Positions 1-8,391 of a stretch of DNA of 64,000 nt are shown one piece after another. The notes beneath the pieces were generated by a model. The model was not told where the DNA came from. It saw only the letters and a list, made by a program, of their open reading frames with translations, and did no database searches. The position numbers and the translations under genes are program-made. Within the stretch, counting starts at the first letter, position 1, and every line of letters begins with the position of its first letter. This DNA is from Clostridia bacterium (lineage in GTDB: Bacteria; Bacillota; Clostridia; Christensenellales; Aristaeellaceae), in contig JAFPWU010000008.1 of the NCBI GenBank assembly GCA_017412715.1, positions 1 through 64,000 on the forward strand, given 5' to 3'.

Positions 1-1823
1 ATCGCATCAATTGTATTTCCGTTGATTGCGTTAAACTCTGCCCAGCTCGTGTATTCTTCTCCACGCCCTTCTTCTTTAAACAGTACCTGCCAGACTGGAG
101 CAAACACCATACCATCCTGTTTGTTTTCAGCGCGGACTGCTACATAGGTCAGCGCCACTCGTTCAATAGAGCTCACCTTGATGTCATTCCGTGACTTGGC
201 AGCTTCCGCATAGAGAAGGGCCACAGCTTCCTCGGGAGAGATCAGTTTCTCAGGGGTGTACACTACTTCACCGCGATTATACGTGCTGACAATATTGGCA
301 TAAACAATACCACGGCTGGAAACGAACAGTGTGATTTGATGTCGCCCGTCGCTGACATTATCTACGCCCAGAGGGGTATATACCAGGAAATATCCTTCGT
401 CTTCTGCCGTTGCGGCGGAGTAATCCTGACGCGGCGCGTTGCTGTAGCCGTCGCCTTCAAACCAGAACTGGTTATATGCATCTCCCAGGGTACGAATCCG
501 GTCAAGGCTCATATCCAGTTTCCATGCCAATTCATAGCCATGAAGTCCCATCTTTTCAAAGAGTGCTTCCGCTGTATGCTGCGCATCCTCCAGAGAGAGA
601 TGTGTCAGCTGATCATGCTCAAACATAACACCTTTTGTAAAGTCTTCATGTCCCGAGTGAACCTGACCGGCCATTAGCGCGATTCCCTGTGAAAGTGCCT
701 GCCTAGGCAACATCATCGGTTTTACATCCGGGTTGTAGGTTTCCCGTTCTTTCCAGTTATAGTCGAACAGGTCATCCGTGTATTCCGCATACCAGACAGC
801 CTCCGCACTGTATGAAAGTTCCGCATGGTCGTTGAATGTCAGGCTGATATCTTTTTTTGCTCCTTTTCGTTCTGCTATCCCGCTCTGATTGAACCATTCT
901 GGCTGCACCGTGACCATGAAGTCGTTTTCAATGGCCTGGTAGACAGGCAGCGTGCCGGTTTCCCGATAAGATGCGGGAACAAGGATCTCATAACCATTCT
1001 GCGGTACAACTTCTGCAGAAACTTGTACTGGCTTTTCCGGTTCAGCGGTTTCCTGTATAACTACCGGCTCAAAGCTCACTGTCCAAGTCTGAGGCTCCAC
1101 TTTATCCTCTTTAACCATTCCGGTCTCTGTCCATTCGGCCACATCAATTGACAGTTCCAACTGATAGGTTGTACCGTCTTCCAGCGCATATCCACCGGTT
1201 TCAAAGGAGAAAGTGATGCTTCCGTCTTCGTTTCGGAGATTATATACACCAACATCTCCGGAATTGACCATGGAACCATTGTCCACTCCAATTCTTTGTG
1301 GATAGCAGTCAATGGAAAGCATTCTCCCACCTGTTTCCCTGGACCGGCGAATCAGAGACTGCGCTTCATCACCATGAATTACTTCCTCCAGTTCCCATCC
1401 ATCTGCTATATCCATAGGAATCAGGACATCCTTTTCATTTGTCACACGAGCTGTGCCCACACCATAAATTCCACGGTCGCGATAGACCACTTCATCTAAG
1501 GTGAAATCCACGCAACCCAGTGTAACGGTTTCACCGATCTGTGCGATTTTTCCACCCTGAAGCCAGTCACCATAATCATGTCCCCAGTGCTGACCAAAAA
1601 ACTCAGCAACCTGAGATGAAGACAGTATTGCATAAGCTGTTCCGATGATCGCCAGTCCCATAACAATACAAAGAACAAGCACAGTTGAAATTTTCTTTTT
1701 CACAGGTTCTTCTCCTTTCGCGTTTGCAAGAACCCGCTGCGTGAGCCATGGATCTTCCTGCAAACCTGAAAGGGTGGATTCCATTGCCTTCTGGACTTTT
1801 TGCTGTTCCTCATGCAGGGTCAT
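1..1823 (-). CDS. Membrane-anchored extracytoplasmic protein, probable anti-sigma partner of the ECF sigma factor (partial)
   Basis: This frame is open without a stop from the ATG at 1823 to the window edge (about 607 codons), so the C-terminus lies outside. The first 40 residues are cytoplasmic and charged, a single membrane helix lies at about residues 45-66 after a KKK motif, and the rest is a large polar domain expected outside the cell. The start lies inside the end of the sigma gene (14-bp overlap), which suggests translational coupling. In Clostridia, ECF sigma genes are often followed by DUF4179/RsgI-like membrane proteins that hold the sigma factor, and the layout here fits. Direct homology of the outer domain is not recognised, so the anti-sigma role is inferred from position and topology. 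Confidence 0.6.
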   Translation of the reverse strand, partial: MTLHEEQQKVQKAMESTLSGLQEDPWLTQRVLANAKGEEPVKKKISTVLVLCIVMGLAIIGTAYAILSSSQVAEFFGQHWGHDYGDWLQGGKIAQIGETVTLGCVDFTLDEVVYRDRGIYGVGTARVTNEKDVLIPMDIADGWELEEVIHGDEAQSLIRRSRETGGRMLSIDCYPQRIGVDNGSMVNSGDVGVYNLRNEDGSITFSFETGGYALEDGTTYQLELSIDVAEWTETGMVKEDKVEPQTWTVSFEPVVIQETAEPEKPVQVSAEVVPQNGYEILVPASYRETGTLPVYQAIENDFMVTVQPEWFNQSGIAERKGAKKDISLTFNDHAELSYSAEAVWYAEYTDDLFDYNWKERETYNPDVKPMMLPRQALSQGIALMAGQVHSGHEDFTKGVMFEHDQLTHLSLEDAQHTAEALFEKMGLHGYELAWKLDMSLDRIRTLGDAYNQFWFEGDGYSNAPRQDYSAATAEDEGYFLVYTPLGVDNVSDGRHQITLFVSSRGIVYANIVSTYNRGEVVYTPEKLISPEEAVALLYAEAAKSRNDIKVSSIERVALTYVAVRAENKQDGMVFAPVWQVLFKEEGRGEEYTSWAEFNAINGNTIDA

Positions 1824-2331
1824 GTTCTTCACTTCCTTCCAAAGCAAAACGCAGTTTTCTTCTTGCTCGGTTCAATCGGCTGCTGACAGCCTGATGGGAT
1901 ATCCCTAAAGCTTCAGCCGCCTCCAAATACGTAAATCCTTGAAGCCAACACAACAGTGCAACTTCCCGCAGCTTGATCGGAAGACCCATAATCGCTATGG
2001 TCAGGCTTTCATCTTTTTCTTCCGACCTGGTTTCTGTTTCCGGAAGCATATCTGGGGTAATCCTTCGATCCATATGCCGGAACCAACCGCTTTTACACAT
2101 ATCCTTGCATGTGTTGATTGCGATCCGGTTCAGCCAGGTCTTTTCAGATGAATGCCCGTCAAAACGATTCAGATTCCGATAAGCCTTTATGAAGGTTTCC
2201 TGTACAGCGTCCTTTGCCAGTTCCTCGTCATGCAGATATGCATAACAGAGTCGGAGGAGCGGAAGCTGATACAGGTCAACCATACGTTCAAGCGTTTCTT
2301 CCAAACTGTCAGGGCCCTTGACAGTTTCCAT
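1810..2331 (-). CDS. ECF-family RNA polymerase sigma factor
   Basis: A 173-residue protein of normal ECF sigma length. Region 2 spans about residues 20-85, with a DAVQETFIKAYRNL segment typical of core binding and -10 recognition. Region 4 spans about residues 115-165, with the helix-turn-helix YLEAAEALGISHQAVSSRL that reads the -35 element. The start at 2331 has a purine-rich ribosome binding site (AAGGTGGTGAG). The gene overlaps the downstream membrane protein and the two probably form one autoregulated unit. Such factors redirect RNA polymerase to an envelope or stress regulon when their membrane partner releases them. The target genes cannot be told from this window. Confidence 0.9.
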   Translation of the reverse strand: METVKGPDSLEETLERMVDLYQLPLLRLCYAYLHDEELAKDAVQETFIKAYRNLNRFDGHSSEKTWLNRIAINTCKDMCKSGWFRHMDRRITPDMLPETETRSEEKDESLTIAIMGLPIKLREVALLCWLQGFTYLEAAEALGISHQAVSSRLNRARRKLRFALEGSEEHDPA

Positions 2332-2407
2332 GGCGACTCACCACCTTTCACTCATTAGACGATTTTTATTCTGAAAATGCAATATTGGATAATAGATTCG
2401 ATTATAA

Positions 2408-2460
2408 AATCACCCCGATTTGGGACAGAGGAAGGTAAGAAATCTCAGATCGGGGTGATT
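2408..2460. repeat. Perfect 12-bp inverted repeat with 29-bp spacer
   Basis: AATCACCCCGAT at 2408-2419 is matched exactly by its reverse complement at 2449-2460. It lies between the divergent sigma gene and the small HTH gene, so it is not a normal terminator. It may be a recombination or operator site tied to the adjacent mobile remnant, or a chance hairpin. No T tract follows the second arm. Confidence 0.6.
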
Positions 2461-2558
2461 GCCATGAAAAAAACATGTTTTCCCGCAAGACTACATTATA
2501 AAAATGTTCGACTTTCAGGCATAGGAAGGTGTAAAACCCAGAACAGGAGGCACCTTCC

Positions 2559-2870
2559 ATGACAAACGAGCAGAAAATCAGAATCGCGTCTCTCCGGAGA
2601 GCTGGCCTCGGGTATACCGCGATTGCCCGGGAAATCGGCCTCACCAAGAGCGCTATCAGTAATTACTGCCGGGGCAATGGCCTCGGCAGTATTATTGAAG
2701 GAAAGGGCAAAAATGACTTGCAAAAATCCTCGGTCAGAGTGATTACTAGTGAAGCCCCAAAGCCTGTCCAGCAAGGGACTTCAGGCTTTCGCGTGACCAC
2801 CATTTTCGCTGATGAACCCAACGAGGCGGCGGTCGTGGAGGCACTTCGAATTCTGACAAATGTGAGGTGA
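2559..2870 (+). CDS. Small helix-turn-helix protein paired with a recombinase
   Basis: A 103-residue protein. Residues about 5-45 form a helix-turn-helix of the resolvase/Hin type (RRAGLGYTAIAREIGLTKSAI). The C-terminal half has no motif I recognise. The start follows GGAGG at 2548-2552. The stop is 6 bp from the GTG of the recombinase gene, so the two are co-transcribed. Small HTH proteins of this sort commonly sit just upstream of large serine recombinases in clostridial mobile elements, perhaps as a recombination or expression regulator. The role here is inferred from that context. Confidence 0.75.
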   Translation: MTNEQKIRIASLRRAGLGYTAIAREIGLTKSAISNYCRGNGLGSIIEGKGKNDLQKSSVRVITSEAPKPVQQGTSGFRVTTIFADEPNEAAVVEALRILTNVR

Positions 2871-2876
2871 TGACAA

Positions 2877-3671
2877 GTGAAAAGAGTAATTTGCCTTTAC
2901 CGCGTCTCCACCATCGGGCAGGTCGACCACGATGACATCCCGATGCAAAAGCTGGCCTGCAGGGAGTACGCAGCCACCCATCCGGACTGGGAGATCGTGG
3001 ACGAGATCTCTGAGAAGGGAGTGTCCGGGTATAAGATCAGCACGAATGAGCGAGACGCCATCGTGGAAATCAAGAAGCGAGCAGCACAACATCAGTTCGA
3101 TGTGCTGCTCGTTTTCATGTTCGACCGGCTGGGCCGCCGGGAGGATGAAACGCCCTTCGTAGTGCAGTGGTTCGTGCAGCAGGGCATCGAGGTCTGGTCA
3201 ACCCGCGAGGGAGAGCAGCGCTTTGACACCCACGTTGACAAGCTACTGAACTACATCCGCTTCTGGCAGGCTTCCGGCGAAAGCGAGAAGACCGCGATCC
3301 GAGTTCGTACCAAGCACGAGCAGATGGTAATGGAGGGACAGTGGCGCGGCGGCCTCGTCGCGTACGGATACCGGCTTGAGTACTTGGGCCGCACCAACAA
3401 GAAGAACCAGCCCGTCCGGGATCTGGTGATCGACGAAGAGGAAGCCAAGGTGGTCAAAAAGATTTACAGCTTGCTCAGCGATGAGGGCTACGGTACCAAC
3501 CGGGTGGCCAACTACCTGAATGAGCAGGGCATCAAGACCAAACGCGGCACCACCCTTTGGCGCGGAACCAGCATCCGGTCGCTGATGCCACCATGCGTTC
3601 GTACCTTTGGCCTACCGGTCCAGTTGGACATTTGGAACAGTTCGTCCTCCCACTTTGCGAGAGGGATTTGA
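2877..3671 (+). CDS. Large serine recombinase, C-terminally truncated
   Basis: The protein starts at a GTG behind GAGGTGATG. Residues 1-140 are a resolvase catalytic domain: YRVST holds the catalytic serine and FMFDRLGRREDE matches the conserved DRLGR region. A Recombinase (DNA-binding) domain follows, about residues 160-245, ending in a GTTLWRGTSIRSL stretch. In intact relatives this leads into a conserved segment, a zinc ribbon and a coiled coil, giving roughly 450-550 residues. Here recognisable homology stops near position 3585, followed by an unrelated tail and a stop at residue 264. It probably cannot perform integration alone. The other frames downstream do not restore a recognisable C-terminus, so this looks like a deletion or rearrangement rather than a simple frameshift. 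Confidence 0.8.
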   Translation: MKRVICLYRVSTIGQVDHDDIPMQKLACREYAATHPDWEIVDEISEKGVSGYKISTNERDAIVEIKKRAAQHQFDVLLVFMFDRLGRREDETPFVVQWFVQQGIEVWSTREGEQRFDTHVDKLLNYIRFWQASGESEKTAIRVRTKHEQMVMEGQWRGGLVAYGYRLEYLGRTNKKNQPVRDLVIDEEEAKVVKKIYSLLSDEGYGTNRVANYLNEQGIKTKRGTTLWRGTSIRSLMPPCVRTFGLPVQLDIWNSSSSHFARGI

Positions 3672-3732
3672 TCAGCGTTTCTTTAATGGACACTGCCTGA
3701 GAGAGAGGAAAACCGTGCGGCTGTACGGGGGA

Positions 3733-4608
3733 TCAATAATCGTCCAGAAAACTGTGTCGGACGCCACGCTTTTTATAACCGATGACCGCGTCCAGATCAA
3801 CGTTCTCCATGCTTTTGAAAAGATTGGATTCGATATACGGGATGTCCTTCTTTAAGGAGGCGATCAGCTTCTTGGTTTCCAGACGCTTGGAGTCTGTGGT
3901 TCCATCCTCGCGGACGGTGGCGCAGGTCTCGGTAAAATGGCATGCGCACTGCAGGAAAAACAGGTCATTGTAATCCCTCCAGGCGCAGATATCCTTTTCC
4001 CGGATCAGGTACATGGGTCGGATCAGTTCCATGCCTTCAAAATTGGCGCTGCGAAGCTTGGGCATCATGGAACGGAACTGTCCGCTGTGCAGCATCCCCA
4101 TGAAAACCGTTTCAATCACATCGTCAAAATGATGGCCAAGGGCAATTTTGTTGCATCCCAGGGCTTTGGCCTGACTGTAAAGATATCCGCGCCTCATTCG
4201 GGCACAGAGGTAGCAGGGATTCTTTTCAACGGTATCCACAGTATCGAAAATACTGCTTTCAAAGATGGTTACAGGAATTCCGAGCATCCGGGCATTGCTT
4301 TCAATCAGTTTTCGGTTTTCAGGATGATATCCCGGATCCATCACCAGAAATACAAGTTCAAAACGGACCTTCCGATGCCGCTGAATCTCCTGGAACAGCT
4401 TGGCCATCAGCATGGAATCCTTTCCTCCGGAAATGCATACGGCAATCCGGTCTCCATCACTGATCAGCCTGTATTTTTTGCAGGCCTGGGCGAAAGGGGA
4501 GAACAGTTCCTCGTGGAACTTTTTGCGGATGCTTACCTCCGCTTTCTGCCGCCTTTCGTCCTGCTCAGCGGTCTGCTCCTCAAGGGTTATTTCCGTCACT
4601 TTTTCCAT
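3733..4608 (-). CDS. TtcA-family PP-loop ATPase, probable tRNA 2-thiolation enzyme
   Basis: A 291-residue PP-loop protein. The ATP-binding motif SGGKDS is at about residues 60-65, and CYLCARMRRG (about residue 132) provides the paired cysteines typical of TtcA proteins, which bind an Fe-S cluster and put sulfur on cytidine 32 of tRNA. LGHHFDD and a late cysteine-bearing segment (CACHFTETC) also match the family. Clostridial TtcA-like paralogues are not all proven to act on C32, so no symbol is assigned. The gene overlaps tcdA by 29 bp, which indicates a tRNA-modification operon. Confidence 0.85.
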   Translation of the reverse strand: MEKVTEITLEEQTAEQDERRQKAEVSIRKKFHEELFSPFAQACKKYRLISDGDRIAVCISGGKDSMLMAKLFQEIQRHRKVRFELVFLVMDPGYHPENRKLIESNARMLGIPVTIFESSIFDTVDTVEKNPCYLCARMRRGYLYSQAKALGCNKIALGHHFDDVIETVFMGMLHSGQFRSMMPKLRSANFEGMELIRPMYLIREKDICAWRDYNDLFFLQCACHFTETCATVREDGTTDSKRLETKKLIASLKKDIPYIESNLFKSMENVDLDAVIGYKKRGVRHSFLDDY

Positions 4609-5356
4609 ATCTCACCAAATCCTTCACGACTTCTCCCGCGATAATCAGTCCGGCCGCCGAAGGCACAAAGGCCGTGGAGCCGGGGACATCCCGCCGCACC
4701 GGAGGTTTTTGCGTATCGGGGGGACAGATGCAATGACTCTGATCGCTGAGGGAGGGTTCCTCCAGGGGCCGGATGGGCGGCTCCGTGGAATAGACGACCT
4801 TCAGATCCCTGATTCCGCGCTTCCGGCATTCGCTCCGGATTATCCTGGCCAGCGGGCATACGGAAGTCTGATAGATATCCGCCACCCGGAAGGCCGTCGG
4901 ATCCATCTTGTTTCCGGCTCCCATGGAGCAGATGATGGGCGTGTCTGCAGCTTTCGCCGCTTCAATCAGGGACAGTTTCCCTGTGACCGTGTCAATGGCA
5001 TCAATCACGTAATCATACTGAGTGAAATCAAACTGATTCCGGGTTTCGGGCAGATAGAAGGTTTTGTACGTATGGACGGTGCATTCCGGATTAATTTCAT
5101 GAATCCGTTCCTCCGCCACGTCCACCTTGTATTTTCCGATGGTTTTCCGGGTGGCATACAGCTGACGGTTTAAATTGGTCAGACTGAACCGGTCGTTGTC
5201 AATCAGGTCCAGCGCTCCGATTCCAGACCGGACCAGCGCTTCTACCGCGTAGCAGCCCACTCCTCCGATCCCGAAAACGGCGACACGGCTTCGGAACAGG
5301 CGCTCCATGGCTTCCGGCCCGAAAAGAAGCTGGGTTCTGGAAAACTGATTCAGCAT
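4580..5356 (-). CDS. tcdA: tRNA threonylcarbamoyladenosine dehydratase
   Basis: A ThiF/E1-like enzyme that uses ATP to cyclise t6A37 of tRNA to ct6A. The nucleotide-binding loop GIGGVGCYAVEAL is near residue 30, followed by LIDNDRFSLTNLNRQ, in which the aspartate, arginine and glutamine are conserved in E1-like enzymes. YDYVIDAIDTV and a DVPGSTAFVPSAAGL segment near the C-terminus also fit TcdA/CsdL. I chose the ATG at 5356 because GAAGGAG lies about 5 bases upstream and the protein then starts as family members do. A longer frame opens at 5425 but adds an unlikely leader. The gene is about 180 bp downstream of the CmpB-like gene. Confidence 0.9.
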   Translation of the reverse strand: MLNQFSRTQLLFGPEAMERLFRSRVAVFGIGGVGCYAVEALVRSGIGALDLIDNDRFSLTNLNRQLYATRKTIGKYKVDVAEERIHEINPECTVHTYKTFYLPETRNQFDFTQYDYVIDAIDTVTGKLSLIEAAKAADTPIICSMGAGNKMDPTAFRVADIYQTSVCPLARIIRSECRKRGIRDLKVVYSTEPPIRPLEEPSLSDQSHCICPPDTQKPPVRRDVPGSTAFVPSAAGLIIAGEVVKDLVRYGKSDGNNP

Positions 5357-5539
5357 GGATGAGCTCCTTCTGCCTGCAATTCCCGATTCTTCTTCGGCCT
5401 GCAGGCATGGGGTATTATGCCACAACTAAAACAGCCCGGTCAATCGGCAGGGAAACTTCCAATGTGCCCCATCGAAACACGGCATGGAAGGAAGAGGTCT
5501 GCTTCTGAGCCAGCAACGGCCGGCAGAGAAAAGGGAAGT

Positions 5540-6487
5540 TTACGGTTTATCCGCGGCTTTGGTCAGGTTGGCGATGCGGGACAGCGGGCGGGATTCCAGA
5601 CGGGCCTGATTGGCTTCGATTTCACGCTTCAGAGCTCTGGCGGGCTCTGAGGCGTTTTGTTCATCATAGAGCATATCAATCAGACGGCGCTGCTGGTCAA
5701 GCAGGGAGGAACGGATCATGGAGGAGGGCTCCATACTGCTGATGAGCTGCGCCTTCTGTTCCTCCAGCCGGCGCTCGGCTTCCCGGCGAATGCGCTCGGA
5801 TTCCTCCCGGAGGGCCGCCAGGCGGGCATTGATCCGCTCGGTGCGGTAAATGACCTCCGGATATGCGTCGGCAAAGCGCCGATAGAAGATATTCCGGTCG
5901 CTGAGGAGCAGACGAACCTCCCGATTGATGGCTTCCGTGCTGTCGGCTTCGCTGGATTCTACGCTGTTCTTGATCAGCCTGAGAACAAAATGCGTCATGA
6001 CATAGTCCGCGGCGAAAACGGTCAGCAGGACTGCGGCCAGAATGCGGCGCGGATCCAGGGAAACCAGGTCGAAAAGCCGGTACAGCAGCGGATTGATCAG
6101 GTGTATGATGGCCACTCCACCCAGACCGAAAAGAATCAGATTGCCGATCCAGATTCTGCCGTGGAGATTCATGGGCTTCCGGCTGTAATCCCACCATCGG
6201 GCGTGAAAACGTTTTTCCATGAAATAGCTGGTGAAATATTCCACCGCCCCGCAGAGCACAAAGGAAAGGGCGAAGGTGGTGCCGTAGGCGGATTCCACGG
6301 GAGAGAGAAGGCCGACGGCCAGGGTAATCAGGGCCGCTCCGGAACCGTAGATGGGGCAGATGGGACCGGTGAAGAATCCCCGGTTAATGAAGCGGTGATA
6401 CTGAATGAACTTCAGCGTAACCTCGATACACCATCCGAGGAAGGAATACGCAAAGAACAGCAGAACGAGATTCGTGAGAGCTTCCAT
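5540..6487 (-). CDS. CmpB-like (putative ABC-transporter type IV) membrane protein with a C-terminal coiled coil
   Basis: The N-terminal half carries about five membrane helices, with FFAYSFLGWCIEVTLKF and GFFTGPICPIYGSGA typical of the ABC_trans_CmpB family of Clostridia, whose function is not established. The last 130 residues are strongly charged, rich in Arg and Glu, and predicted to be a cytoplasmic coiled coil (ALREESERIRREAERRLEE). The start is the ATG at 6487, with GGAGGAG 7 bases upstream. A good promoter lies at 6524-6552. The family name suggests transport, but no ATPase is nearby and the role is open. Confidence 0.75.
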   Translation of the reverse strand: MEALTNLVLLFFAYSFLGWCIEVTLKFIQYHRFINRGFFTGPICPIYGSGAALITLAVGLLSPVESAYGTTFALSFVLCGAVEYFTSYFMEKRFHARWWDYSRKPMNLHGRIWIGNLILFGLGGVAIIHLINPLLYRLFDLVSLDPRRILAAVLLTVFAADYVMTHFVLRLIKNSVESSEADSTEAINREVRLLLSDRNIFYRRFADAYPEVIYRTERINARLAALREESERIRREAERRLEEQKAQLISSMEPSSMIRSSLLDQQRRLIDMLYDEQNASEPARALKREIEANQARLESRPLSRIANLTKAADKP

Positions 6488-6523
6488 GGCTACGCTCCTC
6501 CGTTTCAAAAAAAACCTGCCCCC

Positions 6524-6552
6524 AGTTTAGCCCAAAGCCGGTTCTGGCGCAA
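6524..6552 (-). promoter_or_regulatory. Sigma-A-type promoter for the CmpB-like gene
   Basis: Read on the minus strand: TTGCGC (6547-6552), a 17-bp spacer, and TAAACT (6524-6529), about 37 bases upstream of the start codon. It sits between divergent genes. Confidence 0.55.
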
Positions 6553-6648
6553 GGGCGAACATGATTTGTCCCTTTTCATTCCGCAGGATTCGGTGTAAGA
6601 TACAGACAGCGTGAAGGCTGCAGAACCGATGAAACGAGGGTGGATCAG

Positions 6649-8316
6649 ATGGAAAGAGTTTTTTGTACTCATGAAGTCCGGAAGAGCAGGGAATGCGGGC
6701 CGGTGTGGACGTTCACGGCGCTGGACGCCGGCGGGCTGGAGAAGCCGGAAAAGCTGATTGTGCCAGGCGTATGGGAGGCTCATCCCAGACTGCGGAACTA
6801 TCGGGGACGAGGGGTATATGAGCAGAAGATCCACTGCGGCGGGAATGTGAGGATCTGGCTGGGAGGCGTCAGCTTCCGGGCGGCTGTATATCTGGACGAT
6901 GCGCTGCTGGCGGAGCATTACGGCGCCTATACGGGATTCGAAGGGCTGGCGCAGGATGTTCCGGAGGGGGAACACACGCTTCGGGTTGAGGCGGACAACC
7001 GTTTCGGGGAGGATTCCGCCCTTCACATTCCCAACGATTATTATGCCTATGGCGGGATCAACCGGCCGGTTCTGGTGGAAGAGTTGGGAAAGGCCTACAT
7101 TACCCGGTGCCGTGTGACGCCGCGAAAGACAGAACAGGGCTGGGTGGCGGAAGCGGAAGTAAGCGTCCGCAATCTGGGCGGAGAAACGGTGCGGGGAACG
7201 GTGAAGGTAACCTTGGCCGGACAGACGGCGGCGGTTCAGGCGGAGGTGCCCGCAAACCGGACGGCCGCGGTGAAGGCGAGGGTCGCCTGCGGGAATGCGG
7301 AGGAATGGACGCCGGATACGCCGGTGCTGTATATGGTGAAAGCCGTGCTGGAAATGGACGGTGCCCCTGCGGACGACTGGATTGACCGGATCGGGTTCCG
7401 GGAGGTCCGGACGGAGGGAAACAGGATCCTGCTGAATGGAAAGCCTCTGCGGCTGAAAGGCTTCAACCGGCATGAGGAATACGGCGCCTTCGGCTTGAGC
7501 GCTCCTCTGGCGGGGATGATGCAGGACCTGCAGCTGATGCGGGAGATGGGGGCGAACTGTGTACGCACCTGCCATTATCCCAACGACCCCCGCTTCCTTG
7601 ATCTGTGCGATGAGACGGGCATGTTGGTCTGGGAGGAATCCCACGCCCGCGGGCTGGATGAGGAGCGTATGCGCCATCCCCGGTTTATGGATCAGCTGCG
7701 GCTGAGTACGGAGGAGATGGTGGAGCAGCACTTCAACCATCCGTCCATCTTCATCTGGGGCTGCCTGAACGAGTGCGCGGATGACACGGAATACGGCGCG
7801 GAATGCTATCGGGAAATACTGAACCTGCTCAAACGTCTGGACGGAAGCCGGCCGGTGACCGCGGCGCTGCTGGAACGTCCCGGCGGAAAAGTGTACGGCG
7901 AAATGGACGCGGTCAGCGTAAACCTGTATCCCCAGTGGTATCACGACACCCCGGTGGAGAAATCGCTGGGCAGAAAGATGACGGAAATCCGGGAAAAGGG
8001 CGGGGCCGGGAAGCCGGTCATCGTCAGCGAGATCGGCGCTGGCGCCATCTACGGGTTCCACGATCCGCTGGGCGAAGCGAAATGGTCCGAGGAACGGCAG
8101 TGCAGGATCCTGAAGGATCAGATTCAGGGGGTTCTTGCCAATTCTGAGGTCACGGGAGTATTTCTCTGGCAGTTTGCGGATGTGCGGGTGGACGGGGAAT
8201 GGTTTGCCAGGCGGCCGAAGACAGTCAACAACAAGGGCGTGGTAGATGAATACCGGCGGCCGAAGCTGGCCTTCAGGACCGTAAAGGATTGTTTTCAGTC
8301 CGGGCAGGAAAGCTGA
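6649..8316 (+). CDS. Glycoside hydrolase family 2 beta-glucuronidase
   Basis: A 555-residue cytoplasmic GH2 enzyme with no signal peptide. It has an N-terminal sugar-binding jelly roll (about 1-170), an Ig-like middle domain (about 170-265) and a TIM barrel. The acid/base is E375 in LNEC and the nucleophile is E461 in VSEIGA. N527 and K529 (NNK, followed by GVVDEYRRPK) match the N-x-K motif that binds the glucuronate carboxylate in gut beta-glucuronidases, which favours that activity over beta-galactosidase. There is no extended active-site loop 1. The start at 6649 follows GAGGG with an 8-base spacer; an earlier GTG at 6640 overlaps that site. No transporter is adjacent, so the substrate must enter through another system. 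Confidence 0.85.
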   Translation: MERVFCTHEVRKSRECGPVWTFTALDAGGLEKPEKLIVPGVWEAHPRLRNYRGRGVYEQKIHCGGNVRIWLGGVSFRAAVYLDDALLAEHYGAYTGFEGLAQDVPEGEHTLRVEADNRFGEDSALHIPNDYYAYGGINRPVLVEELGKAYITRCRVTPRKTEQGWVAEAEVSVRNLGGETVRGTVKVTLAGQTAAVQAEVPANRTAAVKARVACGNAEEWTPDTPVLYMVKAVLEMDGAPADDWIDRIGFREVRTEGNRILLNGKPLRLKGFNRHEEYGAFGLSAPLAGMMQDLQLMREMGANCVRTCHYPNDPRFLDLCDETGMLVWEESHARGLDEERMRHPRFMDQLRLSTEEMVEQHFNHPSIFIWGCLNECADDTEYGAECYREILNLLKRLDGSRPVTAALLERPGGKVYGEMDAVSVNLYPQWYHDTPVEKSLGRKMTEIREKGGAGKPVIVSEIGAGAIYGFHDPLGEAKWSEERQCRILKDQIQGVLANSEVTGVFLWQFADVRVDGEWFARRPKTVNNKGVVDEYRRPKLAFRTVKDCFQSGQES

Positions 8317-8391
8317 GGGCACCGGCAGCTGTTTCTGGATCATTTCCTGGAGATCCGGGCCAGCGAAAAAACCTTAAAGAAGTAATGAATT

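Noticed and set aside
3594..3701. Alternative frame downstream of the recombinase break
   Set aside because: I tested whether a frameshift restores the missing C-terminus; the product does not resemble the recombinase family.
6505..8343. Long antisense open frame across the glucuronidase gene
   Set aside because: It is a shadow of a clear GH2 enzyme with full active-site motifs on the other strand.
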